Shown here one piece after another: positions 48,477 to 60,926 of a stretch of 64,000 nt of DNA. The notes under the pieces were generated by a model. It did no database searches and was not told where the DNA came from. It worked only from the letters and a program-made list of their open reading frames with translations. The stretch is from contig NZ_CP019781.1 in assembly GCF_002022505.1 (NCBI RefSeq), positions 434,001 to 498,000 on the forward strand, read 5' to 3'. This DNA is from Bartonella sp. WD16.2 (GTDB lineage Bacteria; Pseudomonadota; Alphaproteobacteria; Rhizobiales; Rhizobiaceae). Each line of letters opens with the position of its first letter. Position 1 is the stretch's first letter. A program made the translations under genes and the position numbers.

Positions 48477-50363
48477 CTAAAAAGTATTGAAGATGCGGTT
48501 GTAGTTAGAATTGTTAATTTTCACTGGATGTTCTTTATTCGCAACTTGGAGTATTTCTAGCTTTAAATCTTCTCTTATCATCATATCCAGATTAGTACGC
48601 ACATCAGATGAAATGGTTTGAGCAGTGATATTGTCAGGTATCGCTGAGGCCGTTATTTTATAGACGATACGGTTTGTTGTGAGTGTACCTTTTGCGATGC
48701 CATAATGACCTTTAGGATTAGAAAATAACGCTTTAATGTCTTCAGATCCAAAAACTTCTGATGAATCTTGGCGCCGTAAAGCTTGAGTCGTTTGTTTTTT
48801 AACGCCAAATTCAGCAGCAAGAGAATCAAGGCTTTTTCCTTTATTGAGCTGTTTGAGAGCATTTTCAGCTTTTTCATCGAGAAGGCGTTGGATTTCTTCA
48901 CTTTTCCATTGAGCAATGGCGTCTTGTTTTACTTCTTCAAGTGTTCTGTCACGGGCAGGGATGATCGTATCTACTTGATACCAGAGATACCCTCCTTCTT
49001 GAAGAGAGAGCAGGTCAGGCTCAGTTTCTACATTTGCTTGATAGATAGCCTCTAACAAGATGTCTTTTTCAGGTAAATCTGTTAGTGCTATCCCTTCAAT
49101 TGTTGTTCCTTTTTTATCTATAGTGACTTTACGCAGAGGTAAGTTATATTGGTCGGCAATTTCTTTAAGAGAGGCTCCTTCAAAACGGGCATTTTCAATT
49201 TCTGTATACTTGTTATGCATATCAGTAGCAGCCCGGTTTTGTGCAAGTATTTGGCGAATATTCTTTTCTACAGTTTCAAAAGGAATAGGACTTGAAAGTA
49301 TAATATCTATAACACGAATAATTACAGGGCCTTGTAGATCATCAATGACAGTACTAACTTGTCCTTTTTTGAGTTCAAAAATCTCAGATTCTAGGTAATT
49401 AGGATGTTCACTTTTTACTAAGGGTCCTTTTTTAATGTTATTGAGAGTCTTTTTTTCAGCTTTAACCAGGTCTTCAAAACTTAAGCCATCAGCTATTTTT
49501 TTTGCAGCTTCATCAGCTGTTTTACGTGTAGGGAAGCGTAATTCTTCAATTACGCGTTTCTCAGGAGTTGTAAAACGTGAGATATTTTGAGTGTAATAAA
49601 TTTTAGCTTCATCTTTAGAAATATCTTCTAATTGTATAAACTTTTCTGGTGTTATAGACAATAGAGAAACAGCGCGGTATTCTGGGGCGCGAAATACGTT
49701 TTTGTGTGTGTCAAACCATTTTTGCAATGTTTCTTGATCTGGATCGGCAGTTATCTCTTTTTCTTTTAAATCGACAATGAGATAATCAGCGATACGCGTT
49801 TCTTCCTGATAAATAGCAAAGGCTTTATAGAAAATATCTGGTACTTTCATACCAGAAAATAAAGCTAGAGTGAGCTGATTGCGTTTTTCTTTTTGAGTGT
49901 AATAATCAAAAAAATCACTTTGGTTGATACGTAATTGCTGAAGAAAGTTGAGAAATAAATCTCGACTGAAAGCTCCATTTTCCTGAAAAATATTATCAGC
50001 ACTAATGGCATGGGCTATCATGTCTTTTGAAAGGTTAATTTTCATTTTACGTGCTTGCTCATTAAAAAGTACATCCTGTTGTAACTGGTTAAAGACAAAA
50101 GCGGGGATTCTATATTGCTGTATTTCCTCTGGAGTAAGCATTCGTCCAAGGTGGGAATTGAGTGCTAAACGTAAACTTTGATCAGCAAGTGCAAGGCGGT
50201 AAGTATCGACAGTTGTTATCGACTTGCCAGAGGTGAGTAAATCTCTCTCGCTTTGTGTGTATAATTGTGGTACACCCCATAAAAAAATGAAACATAGAAG
50301 TAAAATAACAAAAAAAAGCTTAGCAAACCAAGAATTTTTAGTGTTTCTCAGGGTATCAAGCAT
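48477..50363 (-). CDS. ppiD: Periplasmic folding chaperone PpiD (peptidyl-prolyl isomerase-like)
   Basis: 628 residues. One N-terminal membrane anchor (about 13-33), a SurA-N-like domain, a parvulin domain (about 240-360, EELRFPTRKTADEAAKKI) and a second C-terminal PpiC-like region. Anchored at the Sec translocon exit in E. coli, where it helps newly exported proteins. Divergent from tpiA with a 153-bp shared promoter region. Confidence 0.9.
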   Translation of the reverse strand: MLDTLRNTKNSWFAKLFFVILLLCFIFLWGVPQLYTQSERDLLTSGKSITTVDTYRLALADQSLRLALNSHLGRMLTPEEIQQYRIPAFVFNQLQQDVLFNEQARKMKINLSKDMIAHAISADNIFQENGAFSRDLFLNFLQQLRINQSDFFDYYTQKEKRNQLTLALFSGMKVPDIFYKAFAIYQEETRIADYLIVDLKEKEITADPDQETLQKWFDTHKNVFRAPEYRAVSLLSITPEKFIQLEDISKDEAKIYYTQNISRFTTPEKRVIEELRFPTRKTADEAAKKIADGLSFEDLVKAEKKTLNNIKKGPLVKSEHPNYLESEIFELKKGQVSTVIDDLQGPVIIRVIDIILSSPIPFETVEKNIRQILAQNRAATDMHNKYTEIENARFEGASLKEIADQYNLPLRKVTIDKKGTTIEGIALTDLPEKDILLEAIYQANVETEPDLLSLQEGGYLWYQVDTIIPARDRTLEEVKQDAIAQWKSEEIQRLLDEKAENALKQLNKGKSLDSLAAEFGVKKQTTQALRRQDSSEVFGSEDIKALFSNPKGHYGIAKGTLTTNRIVYKITASAIPDNITAQTISSDVRTNLDMMIREDLKLEILQVANKEHPVKINNSNYNRIFNTF

Positions 50364-50516
50364 TGTTTAATTCCATTTATATGCACAATGATTATCAAAG
50401 CAATGATCGAATTTGCAATAAAGATGCACAAGATGCAAGCTTAAAGACTTGCTTTCGTTTTATAATTTGGTACTTAAAGCGATAAAATTTTGTTAAAAAG
50501 CTTTTGAGGTAAAGAT

Positions 50517-51281
50517 ATGACTCCAAATATTCGGCCTTTAATTGCCGGAAATTGGAAAATGAATGGAATGGGTGAATCTCTTAAGGAGTTACATGCCATC
50601 GCTACTGGTGTTCTCTCTGATTCAGATTGTTTATTTGAAGCACTTATTTGTGTTCCAGCAACGCTTTTATCGCGTGCTTCTGATACATTGAGTGGTGAAA
50701 GGTTGCTTTTAGGGGGGCAGGATTGTCATTTCAGTGATAGTGGTCCTTATACTGGGGATATTTCAGCTGCTATGCTTAAAGAGGCAGGAGCCAGTCATGT
50801 TATTATTGGGCATTCAGAACGTCGTACAGCTTACCATGAAAATAATGCGATTGTTTGTGCTAAAGTACAAGCTGCATGGAGGGCAAATCTTGTTGCTCTT
50901 GTTTGTATCGGTGAGACATTGGAAGAGCGTGAAAATGGCAAAGTATTAGATGTAATCGCACGCCAGCTTGAGGGTTCTATACCAGATAACGCGACAGCAC
51001 AGAATATAATTATCGCTTATGAACCTATATGGGCTATAGGTACGGGTAAAACTCCTACTTCAGGAGATGTTGCACAAGTGCATAGTTTTATTCGTGATAA
51101 GATCAGTTATCGTTTTGGTAACGAAGGGTGTAACATGCGTTTGCTTTATGGTGGATCTGTCAATTCATCAAATGCACTTGAATTTTTGAGTACTATTCAT
51201 GTTAATGGTGCTTTAATTGGCGGAGCAAGTTTAAAAGCGGTTGATTTTTTAACTATTTGCGATGTTTATCGTCTATTATAG
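50517..51281 (+). CDS. tpiA: Triosephosphate isomerase
   Basis: 254 residues. Asn11 and Lys13 in AGNWKMNG, catalytic His99 in IIGHSERR, Glu169 in AYEPIWAIGTG and the phosphate loop GGSVN are all present. Interconverts dihydroxyacetone phosphate and glyceraldehyde 3-phosphate. Begins the + strand run tpiA-secG-pyrG-kdsA-eno. Confidence 0.97.
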   Translation: MTPNIRPLIAGNWKMNGMGESLKELHAIATGVLSDSDCLFEALICVPATLLSRASDTLSGERLLLGGQDCHFSDSGPYTGDISAAMLKEAGASHVIIGHSERRTAYHENNAIVCAKVQAAWRANLVALVCIGETLEERENGKVLDVIARQLEGSIPDNATAQNIIIAYEPIWAIGTGKTPTSGDVAQVHSFIRDKISYRFGNEGCNMRLLYGGSVNSSNALEFLSTIHVNGALIGGASLKAVDFLTICDVYRLL

Positions 51282-51360
51282 AAAAGAATTCATAATTATC
51301 TCTTGGATTATGCGCAATTTGTATATAAATAACTATAAGTGTTTATAAAGAGCAGAGTTT

Positions 51361-51816
51361 ATGCAAACAGTACTAATTGTAATTCACTTTTTGATTGTTA
51401 TCACTTTGATTGGCGTTGTGTTAATTCAGCCCTCGGAAGGTGGTGGACTTGGTACGAGTAGTGGTTCAGGGTTTATGAGTGCTCGTGGGGCCAAAAACAT
51501 GTTGACACGTTTAACGACTATTTTGGCAATTTGTTTTTTTACGGTATCCATTATACTTGTTGTAGTCGGAAATATATCAAACTCTGATTCTGATATTCTT
51601 AATCGCATTCCGATTAATTCAGAACAAAATCCGACAAACAAAAATACATCAGAGGAAGGTAAACCATCATCTAATAAAAGTTCCAAGCCTTCTATTTTCG
51701 AACAATTAGGTGGTGCTTCGACACCTTCTCAAAAACAAAGTAAGCCTGCTGCTCCTGCAGTTGAAAATCCAATTCCATCACCAGTTGAAAATCCAAATGA
51801 TAATGGTGTCAAATAA
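51361..51816 (+). CDS. secG: Preprotein translocase subunit SecG
   Basis: 151 residues. Two membrane spans (about 4-22 and 53-72) flank the signature QPSEGGGLGTSSGSGFMSARG. A long Ser/Pro/Asn-rich C-terminal tail extends past the E. coli length, as is common in Rhizobiales. With tatABC dead, the Sec route (with YajC, PpiD and SurA in this window) is the only general export path seen here. Confidence 0.94.
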   Translation: MQTVLIVIHFLIVITLIGVVLIQPSEGGGLGTSSGSGFMSARGAKNMLTRLTTILAICFFTVSIILVVVGNISNSDSDILNRIPINSEQNPTNKNTSEEGKPSSNKSSKPSIFEQLGGASTPSQKQSKPAAPAVENPIPSPVENPNDNGVK

Positions 51817-51945
51817 TTTTTAAAATCAAATATGGGTTTTTAAAAAAGTTGTTTTTGCCCTTTTTTACTTTGCGAAAATAAAAATTCCTTTTTAGTACTT
51901 TTTTGACTAGAAAAATTATAATAAACTGCTTATTATCGTAAGCCC

Positions 51946-53574
51946 ATGGCACGTTATGTTTTTATTACTGGTGGTGTGGTTTCTTCTCTTGGAAAAGGCA
52001 TTGCTGCGGCAGCTTTAGCTGCGATATTACAGGCACGAGGATATCGTGTACGGATCCGTAAGCTCGATCCTTATTTGAATGTTGATCCAGGTACGATGTC
52101 GCCTTATCAACATGGTGAAGTATTTGTTACCGATGATGGCGCAGAAACAGATCTTGATCTTGGTCATTATGAACGCTTTACTGGGCGTTGTGCTAATAAC
52201 CAGGACAGTATCACGGCAGGGCGTATTTATCGTAATATCATTGAAAGAGAACGCCGCGGTGATTATTTAGGAGAAACAGTTCAAGTTATTCCTCATGTTA
52301 CAGATGAAATTAAGGCATTCATTACTACAGGAAATGAAGAATTTGATTTTGTCTTATGTGAAATAGGTGGAACGGTTGGTGATATTGAGGCAATGCCTTT
52401 TTTGGAAGCAATTCGTCAACTACGTAATGAGTTGCCAAGGCAAGGCGCTGTTTATATGCACCTTACGTTAATGCCTTATATTGCTTCTGCAGGTGAATTA
52501 AAAACTAAACCAACACAACATTCCGTTAAAGAGTTGCAATCAGTTGGTATAGCTCCTGATATCTTATTAGTGCGTACAGATCGACCTATTCCGGAATCAG
52601 AACGGCGCAAATTGTCACTTTTTTGTAATGTTCGTCCAAGTGCAGTTATTCAGGCGTTAGATGTTCTAACTATTTATGATGTTCCCGTAGCATATCATAA
52701 AGAGGGTTTAGATTCAGAAGTTCTTTTTTCTTTTGGAATTAGTTCAGCACCTCAACCCGATATGGATCGTTGGGAAGATATTACATATCGCATTCACCAT
52801 CCTGAAGGGGAAGTAACGGTCGCAATTGTTGGAAAATATATAGGCCTGAAGGATGCTTATAAATCTCTTATTGAAGCAATTGCGCACGGTGGGTTAGCTA
52901 ATAGAGTGAAGGTTAATATTGAATGGATTGAAGCGGAGCTTTTTGAAAAAGAAGATCCTACACCTTATTTACAAAAAGTTCATGGGATTTTGGTTCCTGG
53001 TGCTTTTGGTGGACGGGGTGCAGAAGGTAAAATCCGAGCAATTCAATTTGCACGAGAACGTAAAATTCCATTTTTTGGCATTTGTTTTGGAATGCAATTA
53101 GCTTGTATTGAAGCTGCTCGCAATATTGCAAATATTGCAAATGCTTCATCAAGTGAATTTTGTGAGACAAAGGATGCAGTTGTAGGTTTAATGACGGAAT
53201 GGCTTAAGGGAGATTTGCTTGAGAAACGTATAGCGTCTGGAAATCTTGGTGGAACGATGCGTCTTGGTTCTTTTGCAGCTCAATTAAAAGAAGGTAGCCA
53301 TATTTCCAAAATTTATGGAACAACAAATATTTTCGAGCGACATCGCCATCGTTATGAAGTCAATATTCATTATAAAGAAAAGCTAGAACAATTTGGATTT
53401 ATTTTTTCTGGTATGTGTCCAGACGGTATTTTACTAGAAACAATAGAATATATAGATCATCCATGGTTTATTGGTGTTCAATATCATCCAGAGTTAAAGT
53501 CACGTCCATTTGATCCGCATCCACTTTTTTCTTCTTTTATTGAGGCTACTGTGGAACAGAGCAGGTTGGTTTAG
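51946..53574 (+). CDS. pyrG: CTP synthase
   Basis: 542 residues. The N-terminal amidoligase domain starts [18 protein letters not shown] with its ATP loop; the C-terminal class I glutaminase has the nucleophile in [11 protein letters not shown] and the His-Glu pair in QYHPELKS. Converts UTP to CTP. A short direct repeat encodes NIANIANAS after the nucleophile helix, without breaking the frame. Confidence 0.97.
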   Translation: MARYVFITGGVVSSLGKGIAAAALAAILQARGYRVRIRKLDPYLNVDPGTMSPYQHGEVFVTDDGAETDLDLGHYERFTGRCANNQDSITAGRIYRNIIERERRGDYLGETVQVIPHVTDEIKAFITTGNEEFDFVLCEIGGTVGDIEAMPFLEAIRQLRNELPRQGAVYMHLTLMPYIASAGELKTKPTQHSVKELQSVGIAPDILLVRTDRPIPESERRKLSLFCNVRPSAVIQALDVLTIYDVPVAYHKEGLDSEVLFSFGISSAPQPDMDRWEDITYRIHHPEGEVTVAIVGKYIGLKDAYKSLIEAIAHGGLANRVKVNIEWIEAELFEKEDPTPYLQKVHGILVPGAFGGRGAEGKIRAIQFARERKIPFFGICFGMQLACIEAARNIANIANASSSEFCETKDAVVGLMTEWLKGDLLEKRIASGNLGGTMRLGSFAAQLKEGSHISKIYGTTNIFERHRHRYEVNIHYKEKLEQFGFIFSGMCPDGILLETIEYIDHPWFIGVQYHPELKSRPFDPHPLFSSFIEATVEQSRLV

Positions 53575-53610
53575 CTTTATAAATTACATGCTCACTTTTT
53601 GAGGAATACA

Positions 53611-54462
53611 ATGTCTAAACCAAATGTTTCTGTTAAAGTTGGAAATATTGTTTTTTCCAATGATGCACCTCTGTCTTTAATTGCAGGTCCTTGCCAGATG
53701 GAAAGTCGAGATCACGCTTTTGAAATGGCGGGTCGGCTTAAAGAAATTACTGATCAAATTGGTATTGGGTTTGTTTATAAATCTAGTTACGATAAAGCTA
53801 ATAGAACGTCTCTTAATGCGGCGCGTGGTATTGGTCTTGAAAAAGCAATGATTATTTTTTCTGATCTTAAAAAAGAATTTGGTTTTCCAATATTGACTGA
53901 TGTGCATACAGAAGAACAATGTAAAGCTATCGCTTCAACAGTGGATATTTTGCAAATACCAGCTTTTTTATGTCGTCAAACAGATCTTTTAGTTGCGGCA
54001 GCTAAAACGGGGCGTGTAATCAATATTAAGAAAGGGCAGTTTTTAGCTCCTTGGGATATGGAAAATGTCTTAAAAAAAGTAACTCAGAGCGGTAATCCTA
54101 ATGTTATGCTTTGTGAACGTGGTGCTTCATTTGGTTATAATCGTCTTGTTTCTGATATGCGCTCATTGCCAATTATGCGTTCATTTGGAGCGCCTGTTAT
54201 TTTTGATGCAACACATTCTGTTCAAGAACCAGGTGGTAAGGGCGATTCATCTAGTGGACAGCGGCAGTTTGTTGAAGCATTAGCACGTGCAGCTGTTGCT
54301 GTTGGTGTTGCAGGTGTTTTTTTAGAAACACATCAAGATCCAGATAATGCGCCATCTGATGGGCCTAATATGATTAAAATTGATAATTTACAAAGGTTAC
54401 TTGAAATTTTAATGGATTTTGATTGTTTGGCAAAAAAAAAGAAATTGAATATTCGAGTGTAG
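53611..54462 (+). CDS. kdsA: 3-deoxy-8-phosphooctulonate synthase
   Basis: 283 residues from the ATG at 53611, chosen because a GAGG ribosome site lies 7 bases upstream; a TTG 12 bases earlier is less likely. Shows IAGPCQMESRDHAFEMA and the metal- and substrate-binding DATHSVQEPGG. Condenses PEP with arabinose 5-phosphate to give KDO 8-phosphate for the LPS inner core, complementing the lpt genes elsewhere in the window. The neighbouring enolase makes its substrate PEP. Confidence 0.96.
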   Translation: MSKPNVSVKVGNIVFSNDAPLSLIAGPCQMESRDHAFEMAGRLKEITDQIGIGFVYKSSYDKANRTSLNAARGIGLEKAMIIFSDLKKEFGFPILTDVHTEEQCKAIASTVDILQIPAFLCRQTDLLVAAAKTGRVINIKKGQFLAPWDMENVLKKVTQSGNPNVMLCERGASFGYNRLVSDMRSLPIMRSFGAPVIFDATHSVQEPGGKGDSSSGQRQFVEALARAAVAVGVAGVFLETHQDPDNAPSDGPNMIKIDNLQRLLEILMDFDCLAKKKKLNIRV

Positions 54463-54491
54463 ATAATTTCTATGAGTGACGTTATGAATAA

Positions 54492-55796
<1,305 letters not shown>

Positions 55797-55916
55797 TAGC
55801 TGTTAGGAAAAATTACTATGTCTTTATATTAACAGGATTTTTAAATTTTACTATTCTATTAATAATTTTATCGTTTTATTAATAACAAGTAAATAATAAG
55901 TTTATAGGTGATGGTA

Positions 55917-56315
55917 ATGAGAGGAAGAATTATTAGTCAAGAACAGGGGACATACCTTATTTCAGGTGATGATGGTGAACGTTATCAATTTGCGCTTTGT
56001 GATTGGTTAGGAAAAAGCTCACCAAAAGTTGGTGATTATCTTGACTTTGTCAGTAAAGATGGTGCTGCTACTTCTGTTTTTCCGTTGGTGAAACAACAAT
56101 ATTCAAAATTAGTTCTCGCACTTGTTTGTTTCTTTATAGGTACTTTTGGTATTCATCGTTTTATAGTTGGTAAAACTGGAACTGGTGTTTTTATGCTTAT
56201 TCTATCTTTATCTATTTTGGGGTTACCTATTTCTGGAATTTGGGCATTTATTGATTTTATCGTCATTTTAGTAGGGGGGTTTACTGACAAAGATGGAAAT
56301 AAAATCAGAAGTTAA
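55917..56315 (+). CDS. TM2-domain membrane protein
   Basis: 132 residues from the ATG at 55917, where AGGTG sits at ideal spacing; GTG and ATG starts 9 and 6 bases earlier are possible. An N-terminal soluble part (about 65 residues) with a small beta-domain look (GRIISQEQGTYLISGDDGERY) is joined to a TM2 domain: two spans around GTFGIHRFIVGKTGTG. Function unknown. The family often occurs next to genes of envelope or stress function. Confidence 0.8.
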   Translation: MRGRIISQEQGTYLISGDDGERYQFALCDWLGKSSPKVGDYLDFVSKDGAATSVFPLVKQQYSKLVLALVCFFIGTFGIHRFIVGKTGTGVFMLILSLSILGLPISGIWAFIDFIVILVGGFTDKDGNKIRS

Positions 56316-56461
56316 CGGATGTTTTATGTTTAGGTATAAAGTATAATATTTTTGTTTTGGCTAGTAATATAAAGTATAAAAAAGAGCTACGTACGATTGT
56401 TTTGATAATAAGCTGTTAATCAAAGTCATGCATAAATTGGGTAGAGCATTTTAAAAAGATC

Positions 56462-56800
56462 ATGACTGTTATGTGGACGAAACAAAAACGTAGATCAGTT
56501 ACAGCGCGTTTCATTCTACCGATTATGGTGGTTGGGGTTTTAGGCTATTTTGGTTATCATATTTATCATGGTGATTACGGGCTTTCTGCACGCAGCAAAA
56601 TTATTCAGCATATTGCTGAATTGGAGGAGGAGCTTCATAAAGTAGAAGTTGAGCGAACGTTTGTTGAAAAACGTATTTCTCTTTTACGTGATGGGTATAT
56701 TGAAAAAGATATGTTGGATGAATATGTGAGAAAGAATTTAAACTTTTCCAAACCAAATGAATTGACCATTTTAATTTCTCCTGACGAGATTAAAAATTAA
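56462..56800 (+). CDS. ftsB: Septum formation initiator / FtsB (DivIC) family protein
   Basis: 112 residues: a short cytoplasmic tail, one membrane span (about 17-34), then a periplasmic coiled coil (about 45-80, HIAELEEELHKVEVERTFVEKRI) and a C-terminal YIEKDMLDEYVRKNL segment. FtsB works with FtsL and FtsQ in the divisome. The position between eno and pdhA is the standard location in alphaproteobacteria. Confidence 0.87.
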   Translation: MTVMWTKQKRRSVTARFILPIMVVGVLGYFGYHIYHGDYGLSARSKIIQHIAELEEELHKVEVERTFVEKRISLLRDGYIEKDMLDEYVRKNLNFSKPNELTILISPDEIKN

Positions 56801-56930
56801 TTAGAAATCGATTAATCTAAAAAAGCAATTTAAAAACAGTCACTTATGGTAAAATGTGAAGTGATTTTATAATACTTGTAACTTTTGTTCGTAGAGGTTA
56901 TTTCTAGATAATCATCGAAGGGAGTTTAAT

Positions 56931-57971
56931 ATGGCAGAACGGGCTAAAAAAAAATCTGCGCCGGTAGTGCAAGCCACATTATCAAATGTTACTAAGGCAG
57001 CAAAGAAAGCTAATTTTACAAAAGATGAAACAATTGCTGCTTATCGCGAAATGCTTTTGATTCGTCGTTTTGAAGAAAAAGCAGGTCAACTTTATGGTAT
57101 GGGTTTAATTGGTGGGTTTTGTCACCTTTATATCGGACAAGAAGCCGTTGTTGTTGGCACATTAAAAGCAGCAAAAGAAGGTGATCAGATCATCACATCT
57201 TATCGTGATCATGGACATATGTTAGCGGCAGGTATGAGTCCGCGTGGTGTTATGGCGGAATTAACAGGACGTCAAGGTGGCTTTTCCAAAGGAAAAGGTG
57301 GCTCAATGCATATGTTTTCCAAAGAAAAGAATTTTTATGGTGGGCATGGCATTGTTGGTGCGCAGGTTCCAATTGGTACAGGTTTGGCTTTTTCGAATCA
57401 GTATCTTGGTAAAGATAATGTGACATTGGTTTATTTTGGTGATGGTGCTGCAAATCAGGGGCAAGTTTATGAAAGTTTTAATATGGCCTCACTTTGGAAG
57501 CTTCCTGTTGTCTATATTATTGAAAATAATCAGTACGCTATGGGGACATCAGTTTCTCGTGCATCTGCGGAAACGGATTTTTCTCGTCGTGGCCTTTCTT
57601 TTGAAATTCCAGGTATTGTCGTTGATGGTATGGATGTTCATGCAGTAAAAGGGGCTTCTGATGAGGCAATTTCTTGGGCACGTTCGGGGAAGGGGCCGAT
57701 CATTCTTGATATGCAGACTTATCGTTATCGTGGTCATTCCATGTCTGATCCAGCAAAATATAGATCAAAAGAGGAAGTGCAGAAAATAAAAGAAGAACAA
57801 GATCCGATTGATCAAGTAAAACAACACGTTATTAAACAAGGTTGGGTTAGTGAAGACGATTTGAAGTCTATTGATAAAGAAGTCCGTGCAATTGTCGCTG
57901 ATGCAGCAGATTTTGCACAAAATGATCAAGAGCCAGATGTTTCTGAGCTCTATACTGATATTCTAGTTTAA
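56931..57971 (+). CDS. pdhA: Pyruvate dehydrogenase E1 component, alpha subunit
   Basis: 346 residues. Thiamine-diphosphate binding motif [17 protein letters not shown] with the typical NN ending, and the phosphorylation-loop-like [11 protein letters not shown]. Forms a heterotetramer with PdhB. It opens the pdhA-pdhB-pdhC-lpdA-lipA cluster, with a GAAGGGAG ribosome site. Gap to pdhB is 16 bases. Confidence 0.97.
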   Translation: MAERAKKKSAPVVQATLSNVTKAAKKANFTKDETIAAYREMLLIRRFEEKAGQLYGMGLIGGFCHLYIGQEAVVVGTLKAAKEGDQIITSYRDHGHMLAAGMSPRGVMAELTGRQGGFSKGKGGSMHMFSKEKNFYGGHGIVGAQVPIGTGLAFSNQYLGKDNVTLVYFGDGAANQGQVYESFNMASLWKLPVVYIIENNQYAMGTSVSRASAETDFSRRGLSFEIPGIVVDGMDVHAVKGASDEAISWARSGKGPIILDMQTYRYRGHSMSDPAKYRSKEEVQKIKEEQDPIDQVKQHVIKQGWVSEDDLKSIDKEVRAIVADAADFAQNDQEPDVSELYTDILV

Positions 57972-57987
57972 AGTGGGGAACGTGAAT

Positions 57988-59340
57988 ATGTCTATTGAGA
58001 TTTTAATGCCAGCGCTTTCACCAACGATGGAAGAAGGTAAATTGTCTAAATGGCTCAAGAAAGAGGGTGATAACGTCAGTTCCGGTGATGTGATTGCTGA
58101 AATTGAAACTGATAAAGCAACAATGGAAGTAGAAGCTGTTGATGAGGGTATTATTGGTAAAATTTTAGTTCCTGAAGGTACTGAGGGCGTGAAGGTTAAT
58201 ACTGCTATTGCTGTATTGTTGGAAGAAGGTGAAAATGCTGCAAACATTTCACAAACCACAACTAAAAAAATAGAGAGAGTTTCTTCTTCTTTATCAATAC
58301 CGGTTCGTCCTATTTTTGATAGTGGAAGTGATCCTGATATCCCTGCGGATGTTGAAATGGTTACGATGACAGTACGTGAAGCACTTAATCAAGCTATGGC
58401 TGAAGAAATGCGACGCGATGAGACAGTTTTTTTAATGGGTGAGGAAGTAGCGCAATATCAAGGTGCTTATAAAGTTAGCCAAGGTTTATTGGAAGAATTT
58501 GGTACGCGCCGAGTTATTGATACACCAATTACAGAACACGGTTTTGCGGGGTTGGGTATTGGTGCTGCATTTGGAGGTTTGCGTCCTATTGTTGAATTTA
58601 TGACATTTAATTTTGCTATGCAGGCGATTGATCAAATTATTAATTCAGCTGCAAAAACTCGTTATATGTCTGGTGGACAAATGTCTACTCCTATAGTTTT
58701 TCGTGGTCCCAATGGTGCTGCAGCACGTGTTGGGGCTCAGCATTCACAGTGTTATGCTGCATGGTATAGTCATATTCCGGGTCTCAAAGTTGTTATGCCT
58801 TACAGTGCAGCGGATGCAAAAGGTTTGCTAAAAGCCGCTATTCGTGATGATAATCCTATTGTTTTTCTTGAAAACGAAATTCTTTATGGTCATCAGTTTG
58901 AAGTTCCTAAAATAGACGATTTTGTTTTACCTATTGGTAAGGCGCATATTTATAAATCTGGCCAGGATGTGACGATTGTTGCTTATGGAATTGGAATGCA
59001 TTACGCAGTTCAGGCGTTGCCGGAAATTGAAAAGCTTGGTATTGATATTGAATTAATTAATTTGCGTACTATTCGCCCAATGGATCTTCCGACAATTCTT
59101 GCTTCAGTTAAAAAAACTGGTCGTTTAGTAACGGTTGAAGAAGGGTATCCTCAATCATCTATTGGTACTGAAATAGCAACACGTGTTATGCAGCAGGCTT
59201 TTGATTATCTTGATGCGCCAGTTTCTACAATTGCTGGCAAAGATGTTCCTATGCCTTATGCTGCCAATCTTGAAAAATTGGCTTTACCGAGTATTACTGA
59301 AATTGTCGAAGCTGTTAAGGCTGTGACTTATCGAGCATAA
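57988..59340 (+). CDS. pdhB: Pyruvate dehydrogenase E1 component, beta subunit, with N-terminal lipoyl domain
   Basis: 450 residues from the ATG at 57988 (GGGGA eight bases before it; the GTG 15 bases upstream is rejected). Residues 1-80 are a complete lipoyl domain with the modified lysine in IETDKATME; a linker follows, then the E1-beta catalytic part (about 125-450). Fusion of a lipoyl domain to E1-beta is a feature of Rhizobiales. The domain is nearly identical to that of PdhC. Confidence 0.97.
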   Translation: MSIEILMPALSPTMEEGKLSKWLKKEGDNVSSGDVIAEIETDKATMEVEAVDEGIIGKILVPEGTEGVKVNTAIAVLLEEGENAANISQTTTKKIERVSSSLSIPVRPIFDSGSDPDIPADVEMVTMTVREALNQAMAEEMRRDETVFLMGEEVAQYQGAYKVSQGLLEEFGTRRVIDTPITEHGFAGLGIGAAFGGLRPIVEFMTFNFAMQAIDQIINSAAKTRYMSGGQMSTPIVFRGPNGAAARVGAQHSQCYAAWYSHIPGLKVVMPYSAADAKGLLKAAIRDDNPIVFLENEILYGHQFEVPKIDDFVLPIGKAHIYKSGQDVTIVAYGIGMHYAVQALPEIEKLGIDIELINLRTIRPMDLPTILASVKKTGRLVTVEEGYPQSSIGTEIATRVMQQAFDYLDAPVSTIAGKDVPMPYAANLEKLALPSITEIVEAVKAVTYRA

Positions 59341-59356
59341 CGAAGGAAAAAGCACT

Positions 59357-60691
59357 ATGCCTATTAAGATTACAATGCCTGCGCTTTCTCCCACAATGGA
59401 AGAAGGAAATTTGCTAAAATGGAATGTCAAGGAAGGCGATAAGGTCTCTACGGGTGATGTTATTGCTGAAATTGAAACAGATAAAGCAACGATGGAAGTA
59501 GAAGCTGTTGATGAAGGAACGGTTGCAAAAATTGTTGTTCCTGCTGGAACGCAGGGAGTTAAAGTTAATACTTTAATCGTGATTTTGGCAGAAGAAGATG
59601 AAGATTTAAGTGAAGTAGCTAAAATTGCGGAAGATAAGTCTTCTTTTGTTTTAGAGAGAGCACCAGTTGATGAAAAACAGGTGGTATCAAAGGATGTGGA
59701 TATACAGGTTTCTAATGCACCAAAAGCTCAGCTATCAGTGCAGAAACATGAAAATAATATACGTCTTTTTGCATCACCTTTGGCTCGGAGGTTAGCGGCT
59801 CAAGAAGGTCTCAATTTATCACTTATTTCTGGTACAGGTCCTCATGGGAGGATTATTAATCGTGATGTGGAGAAAGTTCTAAGTGATGGTGCTCTTAAAG
59901 CTTCTTGTTCATTACAAGTTGATCAGTCAATGGCAACTGGCGTTGCGGACGAGCAAATAATAAAACTATTTAGAGAAGGTGAATATACACTTACACCTCA
60001 TAATAGTATGCGTAAAACAATCGCTAAGCGTTTGACTGAATCAAAACAAATGGTACCGCATTTTTACGTAACAGTAGACTGTGAGCTTGATGCGTTGCTG
60101 GCGTTGCGTGCGCAACTTAATGCTGCTGCTCCAATGGTCAAAACGCAAGAGGGTGGTAAACCTACTTATAAATTATCCATAAACGATATGGTTATTAAGG
60201 CTATTGCGCTGTCTTTGAAAGCTGTACCTGATGCCAATGTGTCATGGCTTGAAGGTGGAATGCTTTATCACAAACACTGTGATGTTGGTGTTGCTGTTTC
60301 TATTCCAAATGGGTTAATTACACCAGTTATTCGCCATGCAGAAGAGAAATCTTTGCCTATTATTTCTAATGAGATGAAAGATTTTGTAACGCGTGCTCGT
60401 GAACGTAAGTTGAAACCAGAAGAATATCAGGGGGGAACAACAGCAGTATCGAATATGGGTATGTATGGTGTAAAAGAGTTTTCTGCCATTATTAATTCAC
60501 CGCATGCAACAATTTTTGCAGTTGGTGCGGGTGAGAAGCGAGCAGTTGTTAAGGATGGTGCATTAGCGATTGCTACTATGATGTCAGTTACACTTTCCAC
60601 CGATCACCGTGCTGTTGATGGTGCATTAGCAGCAGAACTTGCTCAGGCCTTTAAAAGACTGATTGAAAATCCACTAGCAATGTTAATGTAG
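59357..60691 (+). CDS. pdhC: Dihydrolipoamide acetyltransferase (E2) of pyruvate dehydrogenase
   Basis: 444 residues: one lipoyl domain (1-80, lysine in IETDKATME), a linker, the E3/E1-binding domain (about 135-172, ASPLARRLAAQEG), and the acetyltransferase core ending with the catalytic DHRAVDGA motif. Forms the core of the complex. Starts 16 bases after pdhB. 235 bases with no gene separate it from lpdA. Confidence 0.97.
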   Translation: MPIKITMPALSPTMEEGNLLKWNVKEGDKVSTGDVIAEIETDKATMEVEAVDEGTVAKIVVPAGTQGVKVNTLIVILAEEDEDLSEVAKIAEDKSSFVLERAPVDEKQVVSKDVDIQVSNAPKAQLSVQKHENNIRLFASPLARRLAAQEGLNLSLISGTGPHGRIINRDVEKVLSDGALKASCSLQVDQSMATGVADEQIIKLFREGEYTLTPHNSMRKTIAKRLTESKQMVPHFYVTVDCELDALLALRAQLNAAAPMVKTQEGGKPTYKLSINDMVIKAIALSLKAVPDANVSWLEGGMLYHKHCDVGVAVSIPNGLITPVIRHAEEKSLPIISNEMKDFVTRARERKLKPEEYQGGTTAVSNMGMYGVKEFSAIINSPHATIFAVGAGEKRAVVKDGALAIATMMSVTLSTDHRAVDGALAAELAQAFKRLIENPLAMLM

Positions 60692-60926
60692 TGATTGTTA
60701 AGTATCTCACATAATTTATGTAAATTGTGTATGAGGCAAGAGTAGTGATATGGAAAAAGTAGATTTGAATAGCCTTAATGATAGTTTTGCGGCTTCTTTT
60801 GATTTCATGAAGGTATTCATGTGGATTTTTAGAATAGGATATGCAAAAGAGATTTATCCTATTACCTTTCTGCTTTAAGCTCGGATAGTCTGGATCCGTT
60901 TTGTATATATCCATGGAGGGATTACT

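Noticed and set aside
53113..53150. Short direct repeat in pyrG encoding NIANIANAS
   Set aside because: In frame, within a surface region of the glutaminase domain; CTP synthase motifs are intact, so it is ordinary variation.
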